Notes under the pieces: generated by a model
Seen by the model: the letters and a program-made list of their open reading frames with translations, nothing else
The model's database searches: none
What the model was told of the DNA's origin: nothing
Assembly (NCBI GenBank): GCA_946415365.1
Contig: CAMKSE010000023.1
Location: 1 to 64,000 of the forward strand
DNA length: 64,000 bases
From: an uncultured Prevotellaceae bacterium
GTDB lineage: Bacteria; Bacteroidota; Bacteroidia; Bacteroidales; Bacteroidaceae
Reading direction: 5' to 3'
Shown here: one piece after another, positions 23,263-31,799 of the stretch
Numbering within the stretch: position 1 is the stretch's first letter
How the letters are laid out: each line of letters starts with the position of its first letter
Translations under genes and position numbers: made by a program

Positions 23263-24836
23263 GTTTCTTGAAATTTGAAATCATTACTAACTTTTACAAG
23301 ATCTGGTTTTTTGCGGAGGTCATCAAGAGTTTTTGCACCTTTCCATATGGCTTGGCGGTAAGTCCCGTCTGGCATCAGGTCTATCTGCACAATACCATCA
23401 GCGTTTTTCTTATTACTGACTGTCCGCTTGTAATTACGCAAATCAGGATTTAGCCACCATGCACCATCTGTGCCAGCTGGTACAAACGACTCTCCATTGA
23501 ACTGAAGTACTTCGTAACGTCCCGTATATTGTAAACAACTTGTGTTGGCAAATTCCGAGCCTGTGTTGTGTGAATCCAATATGGGACAATACAATCTCTT
23601 CGAGAATCGATCATAGTGGATGCCAAAACGGTTTTCGTCAAGTTTGTCATATGGGAAACCGTCACTGGCTTCCACCAACTGGTCGTACCACATACAGCTC
23701 ACAACGCTATCCTTTTGGCCTTCTATTGTAAATAGTTTAGCGGGTTGTAGACCATTTTCATCAAGTATGCAAGTCATTGCCTCATCAGAATACATAAGAT
23801 GTCCGCATGAATAAATAAACAGAAAGACTGTTGTTCCTTCTGAAGTATCAATGGAATGAACTCGTTTAGGATAGATCTCTAGTTCTGGCTCATAGTGTTT
23901 TAGCGTATCCACAAGCGGCCCACCTGCTGCTCTGATATATCCAAGCAAAGCGTAGTTAATTGTATCTACCTCCATCCACACCTCTTCGTCTTCAGATCTT
24001 TTGGGCAGGTAAGCGGGAAGCATGGGTCCTTCTTCACTTTTCTGTTCCAGCAGTGTTTGTGTCTCTGTTGATAGATAGGAGAACATCTGGCTATAAGGGA
24101 AATCTATAAGCAAATAGTTATTGCCGCAACCTTCGATGTTTAGGATGAAACAGTCATCTAACAGTCCATAGCAATAATTTTCAAATCCACTCTCTGGGGA
24201 GAACTTCCATCCAGGTGAACCAGACCACGGGTCAGACATAATAGTACTATATTCTGGATAGTCTGTAAAGAAGTTTACAAAGTTGTCATGACTGATAATC
24301 TCCTTTATCTGATGTCCATCACTCTTATCAAAGGTATAGTAGAATTTATGCGAACTACAGCTAGCTCCACAGAAGAAGAGCTCCATGCCATATGTGACAA
24401 ATGATTTTGTCTGCGCCTCTATTTTCAGTGTAATCCCAAATGTCCTCCATAAACTGTCTTGTAGCAATTGCTTATATTTTTCCATGTATAGGCTGAACAA
24501 TCGATTTCCGTCATCAGTATACATTTCCTTTTTACTAAATGTCACAATGCCTTCATCAAAATGGACGTTACTCTCACAAGCATTATATAGTTCATTATTG
24601 ATGAGAACCATTATCGAATCGACCAGAACTTGTGGACCATTAACTGGAACGTCAATGGTGAATGCAGCCCATTCGTATCTATTTTCCTCAGTGTTTCCAC
24701 GTATAGTATCGGTCTGCTCCACGACCACTAAATCCTTGGAGTACTCCATCTTAGTACTCATACACCCCAGCAGTGCATACAACACTACTGGGGCTATCAT
24801 AAAGAACAATAAACGATCAATTATCGCGCGACTCAT
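23256..24836 (-). CDS. lipoprotein with DUF3298/RsiV-like region
   Basis: A 526-aa protein, last gene of a six-gene minus-strand operon. The signal and lipobox are FMIAPVVLYALLGC (Cys about 25). Residues about 50-210 look like the DUF3298/DUF4163 fold: a paired YEWAAFTIDVPV...FVTYGMELFFCGASCSSHKFYYTFDKSDGHQIKEIIS pattern as in RsiV-type proteins. The rest is unassigned, with DNRFGIHYDRFSKRLYCPIL and GRYEVLQFNGESFVPAG, which suggests beta-rich repeats. Its start overlaps the end of the preceding gene by 20 nt. Its stop falls within the PorT-like remnant, so its native C-terminus may have been replaced when the island joined here. Confidence 0.75.
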   Translation of the reverse strand: MSRAIIDRLLFFMIAPVVLYALLGCMSTKMEYSKDLVVVEQTDTIRGNTEENRYEWAAFTIDVPVNGPQVLVDSIMVLINNELYNACESNVHFDEGIVTFSKKEMYTDDGNRLFSLYMEKYKQLLQDSLWRTFGITLKIEAQTKSFVTYGMELFFCGASCSSHKFYYTFDKSDGHQIKEIISHDNFVNFFTDYPEYSTIMSDPWSGSPGWKFSPESGFENYCYGLLDDCFILNIEGCGNNYLLIDFPYSQMFSYLSTETQTLLEQKSEEGPMLPAYLPKRSEDEEVWMEVDTINYALLGYIRAAGGPLVDTLKHYEPELEIYPKRVHSIDTSEGTTVFLFIYSCGHLMYSDEAMTCILDENGLQPAKLFTIEGQKDSVVSCMWYDQLVEASDGFPYDKLDENRFGIHYDRFSKRLYCPILDSHNTGSEFANTSCLQYTGRYEVLQFNGESFVPAGTDGAWWLNPDLRNYKRTVSNKKNADGIVQIDLMPDGTYRQAIWKGAKTLDDLRKKPDLVKVSNDFKFQETE

Positions 24837-25887
24837 AATCAGTGAAAGACTTACCTTTTTTCATATATTTGCTCTTTTCCTTTGGATTGGTTGGCACAAC
24901 CAGGTCGCCTTCACGTTCCCATGTCTGAATGCCATCTTCTGCAATGCCCTCAATTGTGCCATCAATGACTTCTGCCAGAGTGATGAACAGGCCGTCAAAT
25001 ACATAACGGATGTCGCGTTTCCAACGTTTATCTTTTAAGGCATAGAGTTTATTGCTTTTCAATGCTACCTCATATATCTGCAGGAAATGATTTGCGGCAT
25101 TCTTATACTTCATAAATGTCGGACTATTTTTGGCTGCATCGATATATTGGGATAACGTGTACCACTGAGCTTCATTAGCTTGGACCATCTTTTTAAAATG
25201 GGCCTCCTGTTCGATGACACGGGCACGATAATCTTCAAGCAATTGGATACGCTCCGCATTGGCTTCGTTAATTTTGCTTGTCACCTGACTCTTGGCATCA
25301 TCAGAAAGGCTCCTATTTCTGTTACTGATGTGTTTTATTTCCTGCAACTTGTCGACCTTGGCAATAAATTTGCCATAGCTGGAAGTTGCACTGGCAACCT
25401 TTCTAGAGTTACTGACGTATTCCTGATATTTCTTCAATGTTGCACTTCCTTTGCCATCAACGTCCAGTCTGCCATGAACCACGAAAAATTCTTCGCTTAG
25501 GTTTTCCATTTTCAGTTTCATCCCTCCTTCATAAAACTCGAATCGCAGATTGCCGTGCAGGTGCAATGGCTCTGAACCTGCAGGGTGAATACCAACACCA
25601 GTATTCATCACGAAGGAGGTAACATATTCCGTCTCACCATCACCGATATTCTTAAGGTTTACCTTACTTTTATCAACGAGATTCATAGAACTCAACATGT
25701 TGATGGTCTTTTGAACAAGATCTTTCTTTTTCATGTCACTCTTGAAAATCGCCATGTATGTCTTTCCTTCACTACCGCCAGCTATACCGAAATCATTTCC
25801 CATAATTGTGGTAAAGTTGGTGTCTTCAGCACAGACGTTTATTGATTGTAGCAACAAAGCTACAGCAGATACGAATATTTTCTTCAT
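24817..25887 (-). CDS. exported protein, possible DUF4468-like N-domain, unknown function
   Basis: A 356-aa protein with signal MKKIFVSAVALLLQSINVCAE. Residues about 40-130 (YMAIFKSDMKKKDLVQKTINML...GNLRFEFYEGGMKLKMENLSEEF) resemble the DUF4468 TBP-like fold of Bacteroidetes exported proteins (weak). Residues about 150-270 are helical/coiled (DKLQEIKHISNRNRSLSDDAKSQ, ERIQLLEDYRARVIEQEAHFKKM). The end is charged (KEKSKYMKKGKSFTDYESRDN). Fifth gene in the operon, 12 nt after the preceding gene. Confidence 0.72.
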   Translation of the reverse strand: MKKIFVSAVALLLQSINVCAEDTNFTTIMGNDFGIAGGSEGKTYMAIFKSDMKKKDLVQKTINMLSSMNLVDKSKVNLKNIGDGETEYVTSFVMNTGVGIHPAGSEPLHLHGNLRFEFYEGGMKLKMENLSEEFFVVHGRLDVDGKGSATLKKYQEYVSNSRKVASATSSYGKFIAKVDKLQEIKHISNRNRSLSDDAKSQVTSKINEANAERIQLLEDYRARVIEQEAHFKKMVQANEAQWYTLSQYIDAAKNSPTFMKYKNAANHFLQIYEVALKSNKLYALKDKRWKRDIRYVFDGLFITLAEVIDGTIEGIAEDGIQTWEREGDLVVPTNPKEKSKYMKKGKSFTDYESRDN

Positions 25888-25899
25888 TGGATCGAATAA

Positions 25900-27417
25900 T
25901 TAGAAAGCATATTTTAAACCTACAAAGAACTCCAATCCGTCGCGTTTCCAATCCTGAGGTTCGAAAACACACTTTTCCATGTCCTTATTGGAATTGAGGA
26001 AAGAGAAGCCGTATTCTATACCACCGAAAATGCGGAGGGGGTACTTAATATTTGCCTGGAGCCGCAAACCTATGGGGCACCTCAGGTATAAACCTGTGAG
26101 GGTTTCTTTAGGGTCTTCATTGTCTTCGACTATAAATCCATATCCGTCTTTAGTACTACATAACCATCCTTCTGCTTGTAACATACCATATGCTTCAAGT
26201 TCACATCCTTTAAAAAATAGCAAACCAAGGCCTGGGCCAGTTCCTATCCCTGCGAAGTATGCGTCACCGATTCTGTCATCCTTTAAACCAGTAATCTCGT
26301 TTTTGGCATTTGTGCGCATTCCTAACCTGAGATCGATCTCATGATAATGGAACATCAACGGACCGCCCATGTTGATATTGATGTCAAAATCGTATCTTAA
26401 TGAATATAGATTGTCACGCCACTGGAAGCCCAAAGACCGCCCTGTCCTCTTTACTGGCATAAGAACGGCCATATCTCCATTTTCAACAGAGCCTGTCTTT
26501 CCTGCTACAGTTCTAAGCGCACATTCCTCTTTGTCAGCTTTTAGAACACGTGCCTTTCCAATCTCTTTTGACTCGAATTGACCCTGACTATTGATTGATT
26601 GGCGGAAAATCCTTACCAAGTCCCAGCATGGCTTCACACCATTATCGGTTCCCAATGCTGCCTTGTATGGGGAACGGCTAATAATCTGTCCTCTTACAGC
26701 CAGTGCAGGAGCCTTCTTAGCTAAATCCCTGATAAGTCCACTATATTCATGGTCATTGGTGGTATAAAGTGAAGTATTCTCTTTTGCCACACCTGAAGCC
26801 ACATAACTTACGTTGACATTAATACGATCGTACTTTTTCAGATCTTTCCAATTAGCGTTAACTTCATCCCAGGTGGATTGGTCGATGTCAACATGTAACA
26901 CAATCCAGGCAGTTTTAAATTTTTCACCTGTTTGTGCTCCAAACGTGGTCTTTGTGCGTCTGTCAAAATCGTGAGTCAAAAGAATATAATTGCTTTCCAA
27001 AATAGGAAGAATATCTTCTTTTAGAATCAGTTCAGGTGAATAAGTACCAATGGCGGCCCTCTCCCTATCAGTCAGCTGGACATTTTCCCATGCACGTCTG
27101 CGTAACAGGTCTTCAGATAGTTTCCCTTTTTCTCGTTCGAAAAGCAAGTCCAGAACTTTCTTTCCTATCTGCATCTCGTTCATCTGACGCACAGTTCCTT
27201 CACTATCAAACTCATTGCCATTAAGTCTGACACTAATGTCAAATCTTGGAATTTTATTGCTGAAAGTTTTCGAACCCAATCCGGCTGAATAGAACACATT
27301 ATTGTTGGAAGTAAGACCAACAATCATACTTTTTGAGTTGTAGAACCTGCTTTGTCCATTCATAGTTAAGGCTTGCACAGCCAAAACCATAATCATGATA
27401 ATAGTTTTCGTTTTCAT
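25900..27417 (-). CDS. exported protein with barrel-like C-terminus, unknown function
   Basis: A 505-aa protein with signal peptide MKTKTIIMIMVLAVQALTMNGQ. The N-terminal two thirds show repeated helical and beta segments (MQIGKKVLDLLFEREKGKLSEDLLRRRAWENVQLTDRERAAIG). The last 160 residues alternate hydrophobic and polar residues and end in Phe (GLEFFVGLKYAF), with GIGTGPGLGLLFFKG and PLRIFGGIEYGFSFL. This suggests a small outer-membrane barrel or barrel-associated protein. No named family recognised. Fourth gene in the operon. Confidence 0.72.
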   Translation of the reverse strand: MKTKTIIMIMVLAVQALTMNGQSRFYNSKSMIVGLTSNNNVFYSAGLGSKTFSNKIPRFDISVRLNGNEFDSEGTVRQMNEMQIGKKVLDLLFEREKGKLSEDLLRRRAWENVQLTDRERAAIGTYSPELILKEDILPILESNYILLTHDFDRRTKTTFGAQTGEKFKTAWIVLHVDIDQSTWDEVNANWKDLKKYDRINVNVSYVASGVAKENTSLYTTNDHEYSGLIRDLAKKAPALAVRGQIISRSPYKAALGTDNGVKPCWDLVRIFRQSINSQGQFESKEIGKARVLKADKEECALRTVAGKTGSVENGDMAVLMPVKRTGRSLGFQWRDNLYSLRYDFDININMGGPLMFHYHEIDLRLGMRTNAKNEITGLKDDRIGDAYFAGIGTGPGLGLLFFKGCELEAYGMLQAEGWLCSTKDGYGFIVEDNEDPKETLTGLYLRCPIGLRLQANIKYPLRIFGGIEYGFSFLNSNKDMEKCVFEPQDWKRDGLEFFVGLKYAF

Positions 27418-27457
27418 TTTATTGATTAAATTTGTTGTTTAATAAATGATTATGCTT

Positions 27458-28468
27458 CTACCAATTACATCTGTAGTTTCTGGATGAAGGCCCACCAAAT
27501 ATCGATCCAAAGATGGATCCTATGATAGATGCTACAGGACGATCATGGAAGTTCTGGAGACGTTGTTTTTCCAATTCTCTTTTGCTTTCAATCTGTTTCA
27601 TTTGACGTTCGTGCCATCGTTGGCTTTCCTTCTCGAGTAATTCCCATTGCTTGTTATTTTGCTCTTTGAAGTGGGCTGACATTTCGTTGGTCAACTCTCG
27701 TACTTTATTCTGAATATTGCTACTTGGATAACTGATGGCGCAAAGTACATTGCGCACTTGGGCAGCTCCTTCTTGTGTAGGTGATGAGCTCCAAATTGCC
27801 CTCGCACGGTTAAGCAGTTTCAAGTTCACCTCCTCAATAGCCGATTCTCCATAGGAAGCGATAAGATCCTGAGCTAGCACATAGTCCTTACAGTTGGAGG
27901 GAATGGAAGCAAGTGTGTTCACGGCCTCATCGTGCTTGCCTGATTGTGCCAAGGCCTTGGCTTTGCTAATGATTGAAGCACTGGTGTTGTCGTAATAGTT
28001 TATAATTCCTTGACAACCTTTCTCCACTGCTGCCTGGATATTGGGATTGGTGGGTGAAATGCTTCGAATGGCATTCAAATATGCTTTCGACTTGTCATTA
28101 CCCAATCCCTGGACATTCAATTCCGTCGACGAGAATAGTGTGCCGTTCATTCCATCTCCGATATATATATTAACACTCAATTTTGCGACTGTCTTTGAGG
28201 GGGCAGTAGCCGTTTGTTCAATGGTTATTGGAAGTAGGCGAGCTGTGATGATAAATCGGTTGTCAACGCCAGCTCCAGACAATCCGTTCTGGGTCGCAAT
28301 CATCCGTAACTTTTCTTTAAGCAAGTTATCAACTTGTTGTCCATAGCTTTCTGGCAAATATGGAATGAGAGAAATCACCCCAGGCTGAAAGGGTTGCTGA
28401 GCAGATGTACTAGTTGTTGGCAGCAAACAACAAAGGATTGCACAAATAATAAACGTTCGAATTTTCAT
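27458..28468 (-). CDS. exported protein, unknown function
   Basis: A 336-aa protein with signal MKIRTFIICAILCCLLPTTSTSAQ. Residues 25-150 form an alpha/beta region (VISLIPYLPESYGQQVDNLLKEKLRMIATQNGLSG, RFIITARLLPITIEQTAT, KLSVNIYIGDGMNGTLFSSTELNVQGLG) like outer-membrane-assembly or CsgG-neighbour proteins. TPR-like helices follow (ISKAKALAQSGKHDEAVNTLASIP). A Gln/Glu/Lys-rich coiled coil and a short Gly-rich end (SIIGSIFGSIFGGPSS) complete it. ATG 28468 lies 1 nt after the stop of the preceding gene and gives the signal peptide. Confidence 0.72.
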   Translation of the reverse strand: MKIRTFIICAILCCLLPTTSTSAQQPFQPGVISLIPYLPESYGQQVDNLLKEKLRMIATQNGLSGAGVDNRFIITARLLPITIEQTATAPSKTVAKLSVNIYIGDGMNGTLFSSTELNVQGLGNDKSKAYLNAIRSISPTNPNIQAAVEKGCQGIINYYDNTSASIISKAKALAQSGKHDEAVNTLASIPSNCKDYVLAQDLIASYGESAIEEVNLKLLNRARAIWSSSPTQEGAAQVRNVLCAISYPSSNIQNKVRELTNEMSAHFKEQNNKQWELLEKESQRWHERQMKQIESKRELEKQRLQNFHDRPVASIIGSIFGSIFGGPSSRNYRCNW

Positions 28469-28469
28469 A

Positions 28470-29408
28470 CTATCTTCCTCCCAAAATGACATATACTTTT
28501 CCTATACCTATAGGCGTAGTACTAATAGACAACCCGAACTGTGACAAGAATTGTCCGATAGGCTTAATAAAACCTTCAGCGTTGATACCTCGTTGCCGTC
28601 CGCCAAATTTCCCCTTGCCGTAGAGCGGAAAGCGTACCTGCTCATAGGCTAAACGTGAACGACTCTTTGCCAACTGAGTGAAATTGTCGTTGACAGCATG
28701 CTCGGCCAGCCAATAGTCAATAGCATCAGCCAATTCTCCTGTTTCTCCATTGAGTGTCACTTCCGACTCGAAATTCTTAGGACAATCACTGGCTATCTTG
28801 AAGATAATAGTTCCCTCGCGTCCTTTGCTGAGGGTATTTTGGAAATGTCGCATCAGTTGACTGGCAAAACTATCCATGAAGCCCGATACACTTTCGTCAA
28901 CGAGTGCAGAAATGGGAGCGGTTGAAGCTGAGCTACGCCCGACATTGCCGATTATACTTTTTTGAGTGGCAGCATCAACACCCGTGACGCGAAATTCCAA
29001 CTGTGTACGAGGCCCTACATTAAGATGGTTAAAAGCAATGTTTACCAAAATGTCTGCATTGGCCACGCGAAGCAGTTGATCCAGATTATCTTCTGTAATT
29101 TCTCCATCACTTTTTGATTGCATGACCATATCGAGAGCTGCCTCATTTTTTAATTCGTCAAGCGTGGCGCTGAGCATTTTCAGAGGAAAGCCTCGATCTG
29201 CCATAATTGCCCCCATTCGAGTCACAGCATTGAGGACATCATTGTTAAGCAGCGCCTTGCTATAGTCAACGTTACTACCATCTTTGGTGTATCCTTGTTG
29301 AATGCACCATGCTTTTTCAGGAACTACCATCACTACTGGCTTTTGAGCCGTTTGTGCCATGACTTCAAGTGAAACCATGGATACAAGTAAAATCAAGATT
29401 TTTTTCAT
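28470..29408 (-). CDS. exported DUF6175-like protein
   Basis: A 312-aa protein with signal MKKILILLVSMVSLEVMAQ. KPVVMVVPEKAWCIQQGY, followed by DVLNAVTRMGAIMADRGFPLKMLSATLDELKNEAALDMV, NADILVNIAFNHLNVGPRTQLEFRVTGVDAATQKSIIGNVGRSS and the C-terminal RSRLAYEQVRFPLYGKGKFGG. This pattern matches what I know as DUF6175, a Bacteroidales exported family with a CsgG/LpoB-like alpha/beta character. Function unknown. Second gene of the operon. Confidence 0.75.
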   Translation of the reverse strand: MKKILILLVSMVSLEVMAQTAQKPVVMVVPEKAWCIQQGYTKDGSNVDYSKALLNNDVLNAVTRMGAIMADRGFPLKMLSATLDELKNEAALDMVMQSKSDGEITEDNLDQLLRVANADILVNIAFNHLNVGPRTQLEFRVTGVDAATQKSIIGNVGRSSASTAPISALVDESVSGFMDSFASQLMRHFQNTLSKGREGTIIFKIASDCPKNFESEVTLNGETGELADAIDYWLAEHAVNDNFTQLAKSRSRLAYEQVRFPLYGKGKFGGRQRGINAEGFIKPIGQFLSQFGLSISTTPIGIGKVYVILGGR

Positions 29409-29453
29409 AATCAGGCTATTTTAGTTTATAATTCATTAGTAAGATCGTAAGGA

Positions 29454-29966
29454 CTAGTCCCACATGTCTCCCAGCCCCTGAATGATACCATCCTGTTCGA
29501 GTCGTTGACGCAACTGTTTCACTTTCAATTGAACGAATACGCATACCCGGCGGCCACCTTTTACCTTCACATTATTCTCGCCTGTTGGGTAGCGCGAATT
29601 ACTATTGCTGACATAAAGCAGGAAATCTCCCTTTGTAAAGAAGTTGTCAAAGTAGTCTTTGTGATTTTGATAAGCCTTTGTCCCTTCAGGACATAGGGGG
29701 GGCACAGCTTCAGCATTGTGCCCGGTGGTGCTGCTGACACCATCTATGCCAATGAAGATGCAGCAAGCTACGGCATCTTGCATGGCTTGCTCAATAGCTT
29801 TATCAGCATTATTCGCTTCTCCCCAAACCTTTACAAATCGTGACTCGTCCTGAGCAACACGAATCTGTTGCACATTATAGGAATGTTGCATGTCGAAAGG
29901 ATACTTTTTTGCAGTTGCCGTCAAGGAGACCGCAATAAAAACGGATAAAATAAAAATTTTTCTCAT
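29454..29966 (-). CDS. small exported protein, first gene of island operon
   Basis: A 170-aa protein with signal peptide MRKIFILSVFIAVSLTATA. The core FVKVWGEANNADKAIEQAMQDAVACCIFIG resembles the start of LPP20-type envelope proteins (weak). CFVQLKVKQLRQRLEQDGIIQGLGDMWD closes it. It follows the only promoter box of the island (30038-30031) by about 65 nt, so all six genes may be read from that promoter. Confidence 0.7.
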   Translation of the reverse strand: MRKIFILSVFIAVSLTATAKKYPFDMQHSYNVQQIRVAQDESRFVKVWGEANNADKAIEQAMQDAVACCIFIGIDGVSSTTGHNAEAVPPLCPEGTKAYQNHKDYFDNFFTKGDFLLYVSNSNSRYPTGENNVKVKGGRRVCVFVQLKVKQLRQRLEQDGIIQGLGDMWD

Positions 29967-30030
29967 TTTTAGGATAGAATTAGGATGTTATGTAAATACA
30001 GTGTTCACCGTCTACTTATGTAAGATGGTG

Positions 30031-30038
30031 CAAAGATA
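30031..30038 (-). promoter_or_regulatory. promoter of the six-gene island operon
   Basis: TATCTTTG on the minus strand, followed by about 60 nt of leader. No clear -33 element. Confidence 0.6.
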
Positions 30039-30162
30039 CATATTTTTTTTAATATTATATAAAAAAACAATAAAAAAAACGATTAGAAGTAAAATATCCC
30101 TATTTGGGCGTTGTTCAATAGGATATAGAATAGTCTGTCTTAGATTCTCATGCTCGAGAAAT

Positions 30163-30246
30163 CGTAAGGGCCGTTATTGGGTTCACTTCGCCGTCAGGCC
30201 GCCGAAGGAAGGGAACAGGAGAAAGACCATGTTCATCCAGACGTGA
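30163..30246 (+). pseudogene. 3' remnant of an M15 peptidase gene
   Basis: Reads RKGRYWVHFAVRPPKEGN, then RRKTMFIQT and stop at 30244-30246. It is nearly identical to the end of the gene at 22727-23161 (RKGRYWVHFAVRPPKEGN, then RRKVIIIQS). The similarity stops abruptly at 30163. Confidence 0.75.
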
Positions 30247-30262
30247 AACGGATAGAAACAGA

Positions 30263-30290
30263 AAAGCCACATCCTTTCGGGTGTGGCTTT
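30263..30290. terminator. bidirectional terminator (right repeat copy)
   Basis: The same AAAGCCACATCC-TTTC-GGGTGTGGCTTT hairpin as at 23177-23204. It serves the facing PorT-like gene. Confidence 0.8.
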
Positions 30291-30311
30291 ACTATGGTGA
30301 CAGAATGTTGT

Positions 30312-30905
30312 TTAGAACGGAATCTTGTAACCAATGGTCAGCATGATGACGCTGTTCTTCTGGCTGTAGTCAGTGTGATCATCATCAATCAGATTGCTCA
30401 GGCCGAGGTTGTAGCGGGCGTCGATGACGAAATCAGAAATCTCGTAAGAGAGTCCGAGGGGAATAGAGAGGTCTAACGACTTCAGGCCGTCCTTCTCTGT
30501 GTTCTCATGCTCGTGGCCGTTCCTCGTATATTTCTCCTTTTTAGCGAGCAGGAATCCTGGCTGTACACCAGCCTTGACAGCGAGACCGGGGATGATGTAA
30601 TAGTTGGCCAAGATGGGGATATTAAGGTAAGTTAATGTGGTGCTGTAATCCGTAGTGCGGTCATTATCCTTAATGCCAGTACCCTGCATGGAAACCAGAG
30701 CACCTGCTGTTACAGCAAACTGCGGAGCAATCATGTAACCAAACTCAGCTCCGGCAGCCAGGCCGAGCTTCATCTTACAGTCATCGGTATAATCACCTGT
30801 AATAGTGGCCAACGTTCCACCGACCATCGGCTTTACAAACATCTGTTGTGCAAATGCGCCCATGCTCATAAGCGACATTGCTGCAATAATGAATAATTTT
30901 TTCAT
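30312..30905 (-). CDS. PorT-like outer-membrane beta-barrel protein
   Basis: A 197-aa protein with signal peptide MKKLFIIAAMSLMSMGAFAQ, then about eight amphipathic strands (GAEFGYMIAPQFAVTAGALVS, YLNIPILANYYIIPGLAVKAGVQPGFLLAKKEK, LDLSIPLGLSYEISDFVIDARYNLGLSNL) and a terminal Phe (LTIGYKIPF). Typical of the OMP_b-brl_2/PorT family. Substrate or partner unknown. It lies 34 nt downstream of a paralogue and is likely co-transcribed with it. Confidence 0.88.
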   Translation of the reverse strand: MKKLFIIAAMSLMSMGAFAQQMFVKPMVGGTLATITGDYTDDCKMKLGLAAGAEFGYMIAPQFAVTAGALVSMQGTGIKDNDRTTDYSTTLTYLNIPILANYYIIPGLAVKAGVQPGFLLAKKEKYTRNGHEHENTEKDGLKSLDLSIPLGLSYEISDFVIDARYNLGLSNLIDDDHTDYSQKNSVIMLTIGYKIPF

Positions 30906-30939
30906 ACTTGTTAATTTAAAGGGTTAATAATACTAATAT

Positions 30940-31632
30940 TTAAAGTGCAAACTTGTAGCCTACTGTCAGCTGAACCACGTTGTTTCTCAGGTCTTTATGA
31001 CCAGAGACGCTCTCCTTGTTCACTTTCGACACACCGAGGTTGTAGCGCATGTCAATCACAATGGGGACGGTTGGAACCTGATAGGAGATACCCATGGGGA
31101 TTGAGATGTCTAACTTGCTGCAGCTGTCCTTGAAATCGTCGCTGTTATCTTCCAGATCCACAGTAGCGCTGTATTTGCCGTTCACAACCTTCATGGTGCC
31201 CTTCTCCTTTGCGTTTAACAAGAATCCGAACTGCACACCAGCTTTTACGGCAAAGCCCTTGAAGAGATAGATGTTAGCAACAACGGGCAGGTTGAGATAG
31301 TCGATCTGGATCTTGGCATCTTTCAGTTCAAACTTATCATCGTCTATGGATGAGGAATAGTCTTCCCATCCGCTACCCTGCTGGGCATAGCTGACACCCG
31401 CGGCAAGGCTGAACTTCCGTGCTATCTGATACTCTGCTTCTGCACCAATGATGGCTCCGACAGTGGGGAAGTTGTCTATTTCAACAGTACCTGTAGCTAA
31501 TTTCGGCATGTTCGACAGCCAAGAAGCGGTGGAACCAATTTTCGGTTGAATGCTGAATGTTCCTGGCTCAAACTGTGCATGTGCACTTATTGCGCCTATC
31601 ATCATGGCTACAACCATTAATAATTTCTTCAT
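30940..31632 (-). CDS. PorT-like outer-membrane beta-barrel protein (paralogue)
   Basis: A 230-aa paralogue of the downstream gene: signal MKKLLMVVAMMIGAISAHAQ, then GAEAEYQIARKFSLAAGVSYAQQGSG, YLNLPVVANIYLFKGFAVKAGVQFGFLLNAKEK, LDISIPMGISYQVPTVPIVIDMRYNLGVS and LTVGYKFAL. Eight-stranded barrel expected. The pair suggests a tandem duplication followed by divergence. Confidence 0.88.
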   Translation of the reverse strand: MKKLLMVVAMMIGAISAHAQFEPGTFSIQPKIGSTASWLSNMPKLATGTVEIDNFPTVGAIIGAEAEYQIARKFSLAAGVSYAQQGSGWEDYSSSIDDDKFELKDAKIQIDYLNLPVVANIYLFKGFAVKAGVQFGFLLNAKEKGTMKVVNGKYSATVDLEDNSDDFKDSCSKLDISIPMGISYQVPTVPIVIDMRYNLGVSKVNKESVSGHKDLRNNVVQLTVGYKFAL

Positions 31633-31670
31633 ACTTGTAATTTTTTTAGTTTAGTAATTAAACGATGGGA

Positions 31671-31678
31671 CAAAGATA
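31671..31678 (-). promoter_or_regulatory. promoter of PorT-like pair
   Basis: Minus-strand TATCTTTG about 40 nt before the start at 31632. Confidence 0.55.
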
Positions 31679-31762
31679 GTAAAAATGTTCTAAAGTTCCA
31701 AGCAAAATGCAAAAAAAGAAGTAATAAATGTCGAAAAAGCACATTTTTCAGATAATTTTTCG

Positions 31763-31770
31763 TAATTTTG
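31763..31770 (+). promoter_or_regulatory. promoter of C1B peptidase gene
   Basis: TAATTTTG about 30 nt before ATG 31800. No clear -33 TTTG. Confidence 0.5.
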
Positions 31771-31799
31771 TGCAGAAAATCAATACAAAAGATAACCAT

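Larger units (their letters stand above)
30163..30335. repeat. right copy of the imperfect direct repeat
   Basis: Homologous to 23072-23253: the last 27 codons of an M15 gene, the hairpin terminator, and the end of the PorT-like gene, which here is intact. Confidence 0.8.
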
